Part shown: piece after piece, positions 10,033-21,297 of the stretch
Numbering within the stretch: the first letter of the stretch is position 1
Layout: each line of letters opens with the position of its first letter
Assembly: GCA_905221605.1 (NCBI GenBank)
Contig: CAJNDS010002714.1
Coordinates: 127,716-191,715 of the forward strand
DNA length: 64,000 nucleotides
Reading direction: 5' to 3'
Source of the DNA: Symbiodinium natans
Lineage: Eukaryota > Sar > Dinophyceae > Suessiales > Symbiodiniaceae
Translations under genes and position numbers: made by a program
Notes under the pieces: model-generated
Told to the model about the DNA's origin: nothing
Databases searched by the model: none
Seen by the model: the letters and a program-made list of their open reading frames with translations, nothing else

Positions 10033-10196
10033 CTGTGCCGGGCGCGGACACCTCTCCAGGTGGGCACTTGTACGCCAAGGTGAATGGAGCACCCAGAGCT
10101 CGGAGCTAATCCACTGGCTGACCACCATGGAGTGCCCTGGACCGGTCTTGCCTTAATTGTTCTTGCTGTTAAGTCCCCACTGGCTGACCACCATGG
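10033..10196 (+). repeat. Tandem repeat unit 2 (about 165 bp)
   Basis: Second copy of the unit at 9857-10020, with the same order of landmark words and roughly 85% identity by eye. No coding frame is conserved between copies. Confidence 0.85.
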
Positions 10197-10279
10197 GATC
10201 TCTCATCCCCTCTAGGAAGTCTGACTTGCAACATCCCTTTGCCATTGAGTGTCGGTTGTCTGTCATTGACAACGAGTAC

Positions 10280-10478
10280 GTCATCCGAACCTCTTCTGAT
10301 GACCTCGGTTTGAATAACCGCTGTCGCACCAGTGGCGACATGATGGTGGTTTTGAGAATCTGGCAATGTCGCAATTTGCGATTCCCCCACAAGCTCTGTG
10401 CTTCCTTGTGAACCGGGACTTCATTGACGACTTCGAGTACTGAGTCCGTGGGGTCTCTAGTAGTTCAGCGCGATTGCT
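10280..10478 (+). repeat. Diverged direct repeat, copy 2 (about 200 bp)
   Basis: Partner of 9411-9610. Its palindrome is slightly altered (GTCGCAATTTGCGAT at 10368-10382). The block 9411-10478 is therefore a nested array: outer repeat, two inner units, outer repeat. Confidence 0.75.
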
Positions 10479-11165
10479 CGCTTTGTTTCTTTGGTGTTTG
10501 TTTGCTTGGTGGTTGCTTGGTGTGTCTGGCGGATTGTGTGCGCTGACTTTGTTTCACCCTTTACGTCGAGCCCAACAAGACCGGCCTACTGTGCTACTGA
10601 TGTACTAAAGAGGCGTCAGTCCAAAAAAAAAAAAGTTATCCCCGCGCGCAGAGGCTCTTATTGCAAGACAAGGTGACAGAAGGCCAGCAGTGCGATTGGC
10701 GCCTGTGGTGGTCACGCAGCATTGCTGGGGTTCTATTTCCACCGGAAAGCCGTCAAAGCAACAAGCATGTCCATGACAAAAGGTATTTACGTTTTGTCTT
10801 CTGCCCACACGTTGAACCTGCTGCAGTTGCCAGATCAACCAACCAACCCACAACAGCTTGCCCAGGTTCCTTTCGTTTTCCAGTGCAGTGCGTGTAGATT
10901 GCTGGAAGCCTTGGCTGAGAGGCGTGAGCAGGTAGAAGCATTCATGCTGATCACGCAGAGCATGTCTTGCCACTTCATTGCAACTCAACAACCAAGATTA
11001 TTCCGAAAAAAAACAAAGAAAACATCTTGTCAACCCAAAGTGTACTCAGTGCTGCGGCCATACTTTCGATCAATGTCTGGACCAGACGTGGCGTGCAGTC
11101 CGACAGCGTGTTTGCTTCTGTTTGTTGCAAGACCAGGTTGGTCGACTTCACAATATACGATGATA
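10479..11165. other. Stretch with no supported gene
   Basis: Only short frames in several overlapping phases are present, with no domain, splice-consistent exon or repeat family recognised. There is an A12 tract near 10623. Confidence 0.5.
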
Positions 11166-11580
11166 TATTACATATAACAATGTACATTTTTTCTATATAT
11201 ATATGTATATATATGTTTTTTTCTTCCACATATGATATATTATATTTGACATTATGTATTAGATATTACATATTACATATTATATATTATATATTATATA
11301 TTATATATTATATATTATATATCATATATTATATATTATATATTATATATTATATATTATATATTATATATTATTTACTATAAATTATATATGTTAGAAA
11401 ACAATTGCAATAAGTATGATCAGAAAAAGTGAGTCAGTTAAGTTGGAACAATTATATATATATATATATACATACATACATATGTGTATGTATATATATG
11501 TATATATATATATGTATACAGATTTATGTATCTATATATATATATATATGTAAATGTATATGTAAGTGTATATGTAAATG

Positions 11581-11621
<41 letters not shown>

Positions 11622-11650
11622 ATATATATGGTATTAAATTATGTTACATT
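11166..11650. repeat. AT-rich microsatellite block
   Basis: Two arrays lie in otherwise GC-rich DNA. From about 11279 to 11374 a 7-base ATTATAT unit repeats. From 11451 to 11632 (TA)n passes into a roughly 12-base TGTATATGTAAA-type unit. Frames across this block are low-complexity artefacts. Confidence 0.95.
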
Positions 11651-14600
11651 ATATATTATCTTATTATATGACGCTGCTCTCAAGACAATGGACGCAACCA
11701 CCCCCCGCCCCCCCGCCCCCCACAATTCGTGCGTTTTGCCAGACGGTAATCCATGCGGTAGCACAAACATGGTTTTTGAGCAGTGCGGGAGCCTTGGCAT
11801 TGTTATCAGCAAGCACAAGACTTCATCAAGCGGGAAGGCTTTCTTTCGTTTTTCGCCTTTCCGCTTCCGCTACCCGAAACTATACCGTTCCCTCCGCATC
11901 GGTAGCGCATCATCTGACCGATCTTGCCGCGTGGAAATCTCCACGTACGTCGGAAGTTACAGCCGAGCGCAGCTGCGGTAACAGGTAGGAACTTACGCAG
12001 GTGTTTCGATTTTGCACCTTCGCGCTATTTTTGTCTGGCTTTCAGGTACATAGCTCACCTTGAGCAGCCGGGAGCGGCGGCAAAAGTCAAATGCTGTGCC
12101 AGGCTTTGCCTGAAGATTCACTTCGCATTTCATGGCACATGCGCAGCATGCCAAACTTATTGCCAGGCACAGCAATTTGTTCCCTGCTTGGTCCCGCAGC
12201 GTGTTGGCACACCTTGTATATGATGCTAGATGTTATTCTTACGTGTACATCATGTGCTCTGGTATTTGGACGTGTTGCTAAAATTTAAACAGGGCATGGC
12301 GGCTATATGCACATTGCAATCTGTCAGAATTCATATGTCGGGGCATTTGTGATGATTGGATCATCGGTTTTCGTATTTTGAGGCCAAGATTGCTGTCATG
12401 GCACAGTTCACGAAACAATCGTAGCCAGTAGCGGAGCTTTCTGCGCATTGATCGCTGCTCGCGGCTCCGTCCTGAAGGCTGGGCGGACTGTGTTTGTAGG
12501 TTTGCATTTGGGACAAGCCATGCAAATTTGGAGTACTCTGACCCTTGGTACTTCAAGAATTCACGGGCTCAGAACACAGACTGGAGATTTTCCGGATGGT
12601 CTCAGGTGCCAAGTTGATTTTCGAGAAGCGCATGCGCTAAACAGACGTAGGTGCAGAGGTTGCGTGAGTTCAGGCCACGTTCCATGTTTATGGCCAGGCG
12701 AATGCGGTTGATGGCTTAGGTAGAGAAGCTTGGCTTGTAACAGCGTTCCACTAAACAGTACCAAAAATGGGTTCCAAACGAAGTGACGGGCAATAAATTA
12801 CGCACCCAACTTCAATTAACTCGCACATTTGTCTTCTTGTTTGATGTTGGAGGGTGAGCCTACGATGTCGGAGGACGAGGCGCGGTGTGGCTGTCGTGGA
12901 GGGGTTATTTTCAATTTTCGGGGGCTTGTTCATTGCTTTGGGATTCAGGATCGCAGTCGCAGACATTTTGGCAGGCATAAGGCAGCGAAATGCGGCCATG
13001 TTACGGGCGCATGAACTAGATGCTGTGAGCACTCTGGCGTGTTCGGCGTTGTTGACGTCATTCACTGCTTGTTCTTGACGGTCTTGACAAGGTAGCAGCA
13101 ACTACCCAAGATGCTTCCATGGCTGAAGCGGACGATGCCGAAGAGGATTCTCGGCGCTGTCATTAGGAACTTGCTCATGTGTGGAAAGTTGGTTTGGGTC
13201 AGATAGGATGATTGGTCGCTGCGTTAGCATGCTTGCATGGAGGTTGAGGCCCGATCTGGGAATCACGGGCGGCTTAGACGCAGACCGCATGCCAGGCTGA
13301 TGACCTGTTCGCGGATTACAATCCTGCGACAGCCGAAAAGGCCTTTCGAATGCGGTGGCAGTATTGCACTGTCATGGACCCCAGTCCAAGTTTTCAGCTT
13401 GATGGTGTGATGTTGCTGTGTTGGAGCTGCGGTGAGAGTTTGCAAGCGGTAGTGCCATGCAACGCTAGCAAAGCTTGCCCGAATGATATATATGGATGTC
13501 ATCGCAAGTTTCTCTCACTTTGCATGTCCTTGTGTTCTATTGAGCTTGCAGTAGAGATCCAGTTCAATTGTTTTGTTGTGTTGGAGTTTTGTGTTGTTTT
13601 GGCTTCGGAATCAGGCGGAAAGCAATCGCTCTGTGTGATGAAACCTTTCCCGGCCAGGCCTGTGAGGGCTCGGAAGATGTCCAACTGAAGGCGGGAGGGA
13701 AGTGGCCGGAAGCCTCAAAGCTTGATTGTCCTTGATTGGCCATGTCCCAAAGGTCCCAACATCATCCAAAATGAGCGGCCTGCGTGGGCGCTGTAGCTTT
13801 GTGCTCCTCCCCAGCACCACGTATCAAAGCAATCCCCCAACCCGGATTGCCCGCTTTGCAAACTCCAGTTGCTCCTTCAATCGTCTCTTCTATAGGTTGA
13901 CTTGTCGGTGGGGATGTTGTACGTGCAGTTGCATTTGATGGATGCATACGTGCTAGGGCTCCATGGGCCGGGGTGTCGTGTTTACTCTTGCGGTTTTGTG
14001 TTGGCTGTACGTCCCTGGATGTGGTCGTACGTATGCAAATATGCTTCACCCGTGCACGCTAGCGAACTCGCGGCTGTGGACATGTCCCCTGTAGCAACCC
14101 CGTTCCAGTGGTAGCATGCTTATGTCAAATGTTTGAACGAAAGGCTCAGCTTTCACATTTCTTCGAGACTTCGTGAAGGAGAGAAGAGACTTTGCGAGGA
14201 GACAACCCCGACACCCTCAAGTGATATGGGCAGGGAAGGGGTAGGGAAGCGTGCAAAGGCGATTGGCAGTTGGGAAACATGGGAAACTGAGATTGGCAGC
14301 GCGAGAATCCGCAATCCAGGAAGTTCCAATGACACGCAATTTGCCGAGTGCTCGGCAAAAATCGGTCTGGGATGGTCTTTGAGTCAGAAGCGACAGCTTT
14401 GAACAACTTGACCACTAGCTGGCTCCTTTGTGTTTCAAGATGAAAATGCCGGAAGGGTGCCTTTTCAAATATTCAGACACTTGCACAGACAACTTTTCTT
14501 GGTCTGGGTGCAAATGACCGGTCAGCATCTCGTGTCTGGCAGCCGCTCCTCTTGAAAGTCTGACCAGAGGTCTGAACCTTCCCCAACGAAATCCCAGAAA

Positions 14601-15276
14601 CCTCCAGTATCTCTAAACTCAAAACAGGTTCAGCTCCTTACCGCCCGCAGCTAGCTATTCTTGGAGTCGTGAAGGTCTGAAGGTGGGGTACCGCTATTCG
14701 TTTTCATTTTTTGGGGAAGCGTGGAGCGCAAATTCCGGTTGACACGTCCTCTCAATGATGACATGAAGAGGTCGATGCGGGCAGCTGCGCGGCGAATCCT
14801 TCTGCGGCGGAGGTGATGGGATGATTGGGTGGGGGGCATGTAGAGGTAAGCTTAGGGGACATTGTGTGAGGTGTTGTTTTGCGAGATGGTTGGTTTGTGC
14901 GTTAAGTTCGCGGTGTGTTGCGCTCCTTCGTGCAAGATATGGCATCACGGCAGTCCGGAAAGGATGGAGATGATATGAAGACATTCTTGGAGACACAGCC
15001 GGAGAGCACCGGTGAGGTTGGAGGGGCATTGGGCTTCGAATGTCGGGGTGCAGCCGTTGGGATATCTTGAGTCGGAGGGAATTATTGGACACCCTGGTTT
15101 CCGATGTCGCCTCCTTGATTCAAGTTGACTATGGACGTTGAAGGTGTGATCTTCCGGAGTACAAGTGCAGCAGCCAACGAGCTTAGCTTCATGTCCTTGT
15201 GCCGCCTGAACTCACGGGTCATGGCCCAGGCTTCGTTCCTGAATCGTGCAGCCCTGTCAAGAACTTTTGGGGGCAG
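11651..15276. other. Stretch with no convincing gene
   Basis: A C-rich tract lies at about 11700-11722. A plus-strand frame at about 12854-13078 is hydrophobic (for example LFSIFGGLFIALGFRIAV) and could be a membrane exon, but it lacks an ATG and any family match, so it is not called. A hairpin sits at 14340-14359. No other exon met the splice and coding pattern seen further right. Confidence 0.45.
14340..14359. repeat. Short perfect inverted repeat
   Basis: TTTGCCGA and TCGGCAAA form an 8-bp stem around a 4-base loop. It could fold as a hairpin in DNA or RNA. Nothing near it indicates a terminator or other role. Confidence 0.6.
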
Positions 15277-15318
15277 GACTTGGATCTAGAGAAGGAGCTG
15301 GAGAAGGAAATGGAAGCG
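15277..15318 (+). CDS. Candidate exon A1, acidic coiled-coil motif
   Basis: AG|G acceptor at 15276 and phase 0 start. The 14 codons read DLDLEKELEKEMEA, and a GC donor is possible at 15319. Same motif as A2 at 15586. The host gene is unknown. Confidence 0.45.
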
Positions 15319-15417
15319 GCCGGGGAGGAGCTGTGTCCATGGCATTAGTTTGCAGGGGTTGCTCGGACTTTGGGCTTCCTCCTCCTCAGACGCGCGCCAC
15401 CCCCGACGTCGACCGAG

Positions 15418-15486
15418 GAGTCGGATCTTGAGAAGGAGCTCGAGCGCGTGATGGAGGAGGCGATGGGAAAGAAGGACACGGAGGAC
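15418..15486 (+). CDS. Candidate exon B1, acidic coiled-coil motif
   Basis: AG|G acceptor at 15417. The 23 codons begin ESDLEKELERVMEEAMGKK, and a GC donor follows 15486, so the exon is phase 0 at both ends. It pairs with exon B2 at 15762-15830, which has exactly the same length. Confidence 0.5.
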
Positions 15487-15585
15487 GCTTCTGCGACTTT
15501 GGGCAGGGTCGGTATATCACCTGGATGGTCTCTGCAACGCCTGTTTGAAGGCTTCCAAAGTCCTGTCAAAAGCGCCTGGGGGCAG

Positions 15586-15627
15586 GACTTGGATCTAGAG
15601 AAGGAGCTGGAGAAGGAAATGGAAGCA
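15586..15627 (+). CDS. Candidate exon A2, duplicate of A1
   Basis: Nearly identical to 15277-15318, with the same GGCAG|G acceptor and the same DLDLEKELEKEMEA peptide. It lies 309 bases further on. Confidence 0.45.
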
Positions 15628-15761
15628 GCCGGGGAGGAGCTGTGTCCATCGAATCATGGTAGGCTTGGGAGTAAGGGTTTCTGCCAGGCCCCAAGCAGCC
15701 CCATATCCCGGACTCTGGGCTTCCTGCTCCTCCGACGTCCGCCGCCCGGGCGCCGATCGAG

Positions 15762-15830
15762 GAATCGGATCTCGAGAAGGAGCTCGAGCGCATGATGGAG
15801 GAGGCCATGGGAAAAAAGGACGCGGAGGAC
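15762..15830 (+). CDS. Candidate exon B2, duplicate of B1
   Basis: AG|G acceptor at 15761 and GC donor after 15830. The 23 codons begin ESDLEKELERMMEEAMGKK. It differs from B1 mainly by conservative changes (V to M, T to A), as expected if both copies are kept as protein. Confidence 0.5.
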
Positions 15831-16004
15831 GCCTTCTGCGACTTTGGGGTCGGCCTTTATATCTGTGTTCTCCCTGTCTTCTCAGTGCTCTGCACCTGAA
15901 TGGTCTCCCATGCCATGTCACCCCGGGTCATGCTACATCATGCCTCAAGGCTTGGACACGCTCTCTCTTTCGCTCTTTGTTTCTTGATTATTTATATTTT
16001 TCTT

Positions 16005-16185
16005 CCTCTATCTCTCTCTCTCTCTCTCTCTCGCTCGCTCCCTCCCTCCCTCCCTCCCTCCCTCCCCCCTCCCTCCCTCCTCTCCCCTCCCTCCCTCCCT
16101 CCCCCCACCTCCCTCCCTCCCTCTCCCCTCCCTCCCTCTCCCCTCCCTCCCTCCCCCTCCCTCCTTCCCTCCCTCCCCATCTCTC
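16005..16185. repeat. (TC)n then (CCCT)n microsatellite
   Basis: A long pure pyrimidine tract starts as TC dinucleotides and passes into CCCT/CCCTCC units. Low-complexity Ser/Pro/Leu frames on the plus strand and Gly/Arg/Glu frames on the minus strand are artefacts of it. Confidence 0.97.
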
Positions 16186-16443
16186 CTTTTGCGCACAAGC
16201 ACATGCAACTACGAATGCCAAGAGCTCCCTGATCCCTAGTTATCGTCACAGGAGCCAGATCTTTGCACACCTCTGAAGGAGGCCTGGGTCCGGGTCTTGA
16301 CCTTGCTGCAAGAGTCCTGGGGCAAGTAGCGATCTCTGAGCATCAAGACCGCCGTAGCATCCTTGTAGGTATGCGAGGCATGACGCTGATGACGCATGTG
16401 TCGTCATGGCCAGCATGAAATGCAGGGAACCTTCTCATTGCAG

Positions 16444-16587
16444 GTCAACCCTAAAATGAAGAACCCGCCGCTAGCCCAACAACTCAAGCTCGAAGACCAT
16501 ACCAAATCTCCCAAGCATCCACGGCCAGCTGACACGCCAGCGGAGGCGCGCCGCGGACCCCGGCCGGAGAAGCAGAGCCCTCCAAAA
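16444..16587 (+). CDS. Candidate exon, Pro/Lys-rich linker, 48 codons
   Basis: CAG|G acceptor at 16443 and GT donor after 16587; phase 0 at both ends. The product starts VNPKMKNPPLAQQLKLED and is rich in Pro, Lys and Ser-Pro pairs (KSPKHP, KQSPPK), typical of a disordered, phosphorylatable linker. The family is unknown. It may belong with exons A and B just upstream. Confidence 0.5.
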
Positions 16588-17269
16588 GTCAGTCCACCCA
16601 AGGAGCTGACCCTGACAGGGTCAAGCGCCTTCTGTTTCTTGGTCAGTCTTGGTTGTTTCGGCATGTTTGGGCATGTTTTGGCTTGTGTTCGGCTCTCCGG
16701 GCCGCTGGGCGTCGGTTCGCATCTGCATCGACTCGGGGAGACAAAAGCGTCAGGAGAAGGACGAGGACGAAACCCGCCCCGGACTCAAGGCTTTGCGGGG
16801 TTTTCTCTTTCGGATTCGACGGCTCTGTGGTGCTCTGGCTGCGGGGCGGCTTCGGCATCCTTGGTCCCTGAATCTTGAGGCTCGTGTTGCAGGGAGTCTC
16901 GTTGAGGAAGTTCAGGGTTGGCGAGCTTGGTGCAAACCCTGTGTTCCAGACATTTCCAGGCCTGACCAGCTGCTCATACTGGTCTCAAATCATCCCAGGC
17001 TGACAGCACCTGAACCTGACCCTCTGTTGACCGGGTCGATTCCTGGAAGACGCAAGCCTGCACGCTGATCGGAGCACAATCGTCACGAACCCCGTTTGTT
17101 CTAGACCCACTGCTTGTTGCTTGGGCAACGCTGCAACACTCTGAATGATGTCACGAGGATTGCCCATCTGATTGTAACAATACATTGCTACTCAAGCAGC
17201 GCAGCCACAAGACATTGTTGCTACTCTTTGCTTTTTCTACACGCACTGCCAACTTCGCGATCGTGTAAG

Positions 17270-17313
17270 GTTACACAGAAGACCGGGAGGGCAACAAAGT
17301 CTACAAGTGGAAG
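17270..17313 (+). CDS. Candidate exon, YTEDREGNKVYKWK
   Basis: AG|G acceptor at 17269 with two bases completing a codon, then YTEDREGNKVYKWK, then a GC donor in phase 0. It is short, but the charged and aromatic composition and the clean splice pattern favour coding. The gene is unknown. Confidence 0.35.
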
Positions 17314-18633
17314 GCCAGTTTCTGTTACATTCGGGGCTTGTGCGCTCAGACTGTGGGCGAAAGGCCGAGGCATTACAAGAGGGTTGGTTAGGGCAGCACA
17401 CTCAGTACGGCTGAAAGGAAGGCATCTCAAAACGACATTTCCTTTGCAGGTGGTTAGCCTTGGCTGTAGTTGAATCTTTCAGGCTTTGGCTTATTGCAAT
17501 GATGGAAGTCTCTCAGGGGAATGGGAGCTCATATGCGAGTTCTGTCCAGGTCGAGTACGCCTCGCGTGCAGGGGGTGGCCGCGCAATGCCACCTGGCTGC
17601 CAAAAATCACCTCTGTCGTGGGTGCATTGGGCATTGGGTGCAATCTGGTCAGCCCTTCGGCTTGTCCTGCATTGCCTCGTTCTTTGCAGATCGAAAAAAT
17701 CTGAGGTGCCGGGACTCTAACTGCCTGGAGAGATGCGAGCAGGCCGGCTGCATCAGTGGGGGGGGGGGCAGTGCCCAGGCGCCGATGAAGACCCTGTGTC
17801 ACCTTTACTTCACATACCGGAGCAGCGAGACATGCAGGCATGCAATATGTGGAGTATTTATGCTGACTCAACTCATCTGCATTGGGTTCACCAGTCCCCC
17901 TGGCCTCCGAAGGCAAGTACCTCGGGGCCTCTTAGGATGATACTTGCACAAGGAAACAAGTGCGCTACAGGATCTCCCAAGCTATCGCTGCCTCGAAGAG
18001 ACTCAAGCCTCTCTCCTTCATTTTTTTGGATACTAATCGTTTACCGCTCCGTTGTCCAATATAATTGAACGTTCTCGATGGAGAGTGTCCAACATACACC
18101 CTCGCAGCTCATACACCTTAACTCCATTTGCTACAGCAGATCGAATGTTCTAGCCAACGCCTGGCCACCTTGACCTAGGACTCGAAATGAGTCCAGCCTC
18201 CATCCTTGCAGTTACTGGCCACCTCCTCCGTCACACAGACGATTGGGAGTACATCAGCACGTTTCGTAGATCTCCGGCTTGTCACCACACCACCGGACAT
18301 GCTCCTCTACACGACCCAGACTACTTGGCGGGAGAATCTTGCCTCACAGAGACCCCTGTACTTTCATTGATCATGATTACTTTTCTTTCCAAGCCTCAGT
18401 GACGTACGACGGAGACAATCCTCTTAGTCGGTATGGAGAACACTCCATGCATGAGGTTTTTGCACAGCTGCGAGAGACAAAGTCCTATGGCACCAGCCAA
18501 TATTCCCAGTTCTGCATCTTTCAATTAGAATTGTAAACGCTTGCGCGCCCCGCCTCGAAAGACGGGCCGGCCCACGGACAGGAAAGGAGGAAAGAGGGTT
18601 TCTGGGAAAGGCCTCAACAAAAGGGGAGGGGGG
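17314..18633. other. Stretch with no supported gene
   Basis: Only chance frames and a G tract at 17758-17768 were seen. No repeat family or exon pattern was recognised before the dispersed repeat at 18634. Confidence 0.45.
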
Positions 18634-18688
18634 GATCCGGGTCTGCTTGTTCCAGACGCTTCTCGGCAGGAAGCCGAGGCGAACTTAG
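18634..18688 (+). repeat. Dispersed 55-base repeat, copy 1
   Basis: It matches 52245-52298 with about seven differences. It contains GGTCTGCTTGTTCCAGACGC and then a CTCGGC...GCCGAG-type stem. A G-rich run precedes both copies. Confidence 0.85.
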
Positions 18689-18930
18689 ATAGCTGCAGCT
18701 GGCAAAGCGTCTGTTTCACGCAGTTTGCAGTCGGTGCCGATATGGGCACTTAGAGTTCCTAGTGCGGTTTAAAAAGTAAACCCATGCAAACCTTAAACCC
18801 TGAAACCTTAAGGCTTACATCCTACCCAAAACTTCTGTTGACTCGCTCTTTCCTTTCCTGCGCAGCTGTGCTTCTTCGCCATGTTGGTTTGTTGTTGATG
18901 CAGGCTCATGCAGGGTTTTCTTTCTCTGAC

Positions 18931-19005
18931 GGGCTGTCGCCCACAGCCGGCTGCCGAAAACAAGCAGACCAGGAGTTATCTTCTGGGCTGTCGCCCACAG
19001 CCGGC
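18931..19005. repeat. Direct repeat of a hairpin (2 copies)
   Basis: GGGCTGTCGCCCACAGCCGGC occurs at 18931-18951 and identically at 18985-19005. Each copy can fold as GGCTGT/ACAGCC with a short loop. Confidence 0.9.
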
Positions 19006-19149
19006 AACACCCCAAAGCAGATGAGGATATAGGTATGGGTTCGTTTTACAACCGCAGCAGCTGCAACAGCAGCAACGACAAGAACAACAGTGCCCCGTTG
19101 CCGATGCCTCTGTCTCTGAGCATGCTTCAAGTTCGTGATCCCAGCGCAG

Positions 19150-19225
19150 GCCGGCGTGGCCATCATCGAGAAGGGCTCACTTCGCATCGGCCGGCGCGTT
19201 TTGCCCAAAGACGTCTGGACCTCAG
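19150..19225 (+). CDS. Candidate exon, possible cyclic-nucleotide-binding-like strand
   Basis: CAG|G acceptor at 19149; 25 codons plus one base; GT donor after CTCAG. The peptide AGVAIIEKGSLRIGRR then VLPKDVW resembles the beta strands of a cNMP-binding fold (ILxxGxLxI...L...D). One exon is too little to assign the family. Confidence 0.35.
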
Positions 19226-20657
19226 GTGTTTGTTTCGTGTGGTTGGTGGATTTGTGGGCTTCAGTGATTCAGGTTCAACTCGTTGGTTCGGTCCACGGTA
19301 GCTTGATGCAGCTTGTGCAAGGTGTGTGAAGTGCTTCTGGCCTCTCTGCGAGTCAAAAAAAGAAAGGTCGACACAATCCTCACCCGCAGCCTGAACCCGT
19401 CCGTGCGGTTGTTTGACAGAGGAGAGACTTGTTCTTGTAGCACGCAGACGGTGGCCGATTGCGAACGAGACAAGATGAGAAGTTTGAGAGCTGCTGGTCT
19501 GCGGGTGCGAGCGTAGTTAGAGCAAAGGTCCTCGGCCCACGCAAGCGTGTAGTGATACTTTTATGGTGATGGCTTCGCTGCAAACTTGTGGACCTCAACG
19601 TACAGAGTAGTGGAACCAGGGAGACATGATGATTCTCTGGCCTGAGCCCGAGTTGTGGACACTGGGCAGTTGAATAACGGCAAGTTAACGTGAGTCTACA
19701 CGGACGTTGTTGTCCGGAATGCCATGGAAGGTCCATACTGCAATGTTTCCAAGACGAACCAAATGCAGTCGGTGTTTAGGCGCCCGCTAAAGCTGGACAC
19801 AGTTGGCAGTTTCTCATTGGAACTGCGAGGTCACTTTCTGGGCTTAAACCCATATCCTATACATCGAGCAAACAACCGTCCCATGTCGCAGCTTTGACTG
19901 GTTCATGGGTTTTGACGTTTAGACTCATGTCACGGTGTAGGGTAAGACTCAGAAAAACCGGGACGGGCAGCATTCAGGATTTCACATCTAGTGTTTTTTT
20001 AGGGAACTGTGTTTCAGGTTGCTGTGGGTTGAGGGAGGGGTATGGGGTGTCGGGAACTATGGGTGAGACGGGACGTTCGCTTAATCGGATTCTGCATAAG
20101 TGGCAGCTGCGGATTGCAACCGTCGCAACTTCCATGGCTTGAGGTTAGGCAGTTGTATCCAGCCCCAAGACCCACTGCCACTTGATATTCGTCATTTTCT
20201 CGAAACTGCCCTCACCCTGAAACCACCCTGATTGGTGGAGTAGCTGTGGCACCCTAACTCCCAGACTCTCACTTTCAAGGGGTGCCCTGACATGGACCCA
20301 AGCCCTAGATTCTCAATCGCAAGTCCTGCCCATTTGTTGCCACCTGTGCGGAATGTCGTGCCTTGGTCCGGGATGGTCAGCACAGGTGGGCCTCTGACAA
20401 GCTCAGTTCGGTAAATCCTGCTACGTGTGGGCATTGAAATTGAGGATTGTGCGCAATTTAGGGGGCATGGGTTCTTCTCTAAGCGTTGTCTCTAACCCAC
20501 GAGGTTCAACCCTGTCTGTACTTGAACCTTTCCAGACCATGTGTTGCCGAACGCAACTGTCTGGTTGCAGCAAAGGTCAGCAAAGCCTTAGTTGTTCAAA
20601 TAAGGTTTACCATGTTGAACCTTCCAGACCCTTACCAACACGGCATTGCAACTGGAG
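19226..20657. other. Stretch with no supported gene, upstream of the RCC1 exons
   Basis: No exon, repeat or promoter element was recognised. Dinoflagellates usually lack TATA boxes, so a promoter here would not be visible by eye. No 22-base spliced-leader relic was seen. Confidence 0.4.
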
Positions 20658-20773
20658 ATGAGCGACTTTGCAGGCAGGATGGACTCCGGGGTCCACTGTG
20701 CCCAGTTCGCCTATGCGACCCCGCCGAAGAAGATTAGCTGCGGAATTCATCACAGTGCCCTGGCGGTGGGGGG
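20658..20773 (+). CDS. Exon 1, N-terminus and first RCC1 signature
   Basis: ATG at 20658 gives MSDFAGRMDSGVHCAQFA and then KKISCGIHHSALAVG, whose CGxHHSxAL is the RCC1 signature. The 3' edge is approximate; a GA donor near 20774 would restore the frame to exon 2. Confidence 0.65.
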
Positions 20774-20852
20774 GAGACATGGGGAGACCCAATTTCGCTT
20801 TTGGCGAGGCTGTTGTGATTTGCGACCCTGAACCGGCCCCAACCTTGCCGAG

Positions 20853-21297
20853 GTGTTAGCATCTCCAACCTGTCTTCTCCCGGCGAGTACCTGTACGATT
20901 CACATGCCCCAATCGTCTACGGCTGGGGCCGCAATGTTTACAGCGTGATTGGCCTGGGCGAGGAGGTGCGCTCTGCGAATGTACCCGCGCACGTCCGTTG
21001 CCCAGACTTCGAGGCACTGCCTGGAGTGTATGAAGTTGCTTGCGGCCACAGCCACACGCTCTTCTTGCGAAAGACCGCTGATGGCGGCGGTGAGGTCTAC
21101 GGCTGTGGGTTGGGGAACCGAGGGCGGCAAGGCTACCGAAACCCCGATGCGGACGAGGACGACACACCTGAGGTCGAAGATATCTGGTACGTCACCAGCC
21201 CGAAGCCCATTCCAATCGGAAGAGGAGTCCCTGTCGTGCGCATTGTTTGTGGTTCGGATCACAGCATGGTGCTGGACGCGCATGGCTTCCTCTACGC
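20853..21297 (+). CDS. Exon 2, about three RCC1 repeat halves
   Basis: Longest exon of the gene. It contains VYGWGRNVYSVIGLGEE, then VACGHSHTLFLR, VYGCGLGNRGRQGY, and RIVCGSDHSMVLD ending in FLYA. A GT donor at 21298 splits the codon that becomes Ala, and exon 3 completes YAWGQNGSG. The acceptor is at 20852 (AG|G). Confidence 0.85.

Larger units (their letters stand above)
15252..15850 (+). repeat. Tandem segmental duplication of about 310-340 bp carrying exon pair A-B
   Basis: Copy 1 is about 15252-15510 and copy 2 about 15561-15850. Exons and part of the intervening intron are repeated. Exon A copies are 309 bases apart and exon B copies 344, so the intron between A and B grew by 35 bases in copy 2. 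Confidence 0.85.

Noticed and set aside
11429-11671. Ile/Tyr/Cys-rich frame
   Set aside because: Translation of the TA/TG microsatellite.
12751-13101. Overlapping frames on both strands, one hydrophobic
   Set aside because: No ATG on the plus frame, no splice-consistent edges and no family recognised; noted only as a possibility.
15988-16270. Minus-strand Gly/Arg/Glu-rich and plus-strand Ser/Pro/Leu-rich frames
   Set aside because: They are translations of the (TC)n/(CCCT)n microsatellite.
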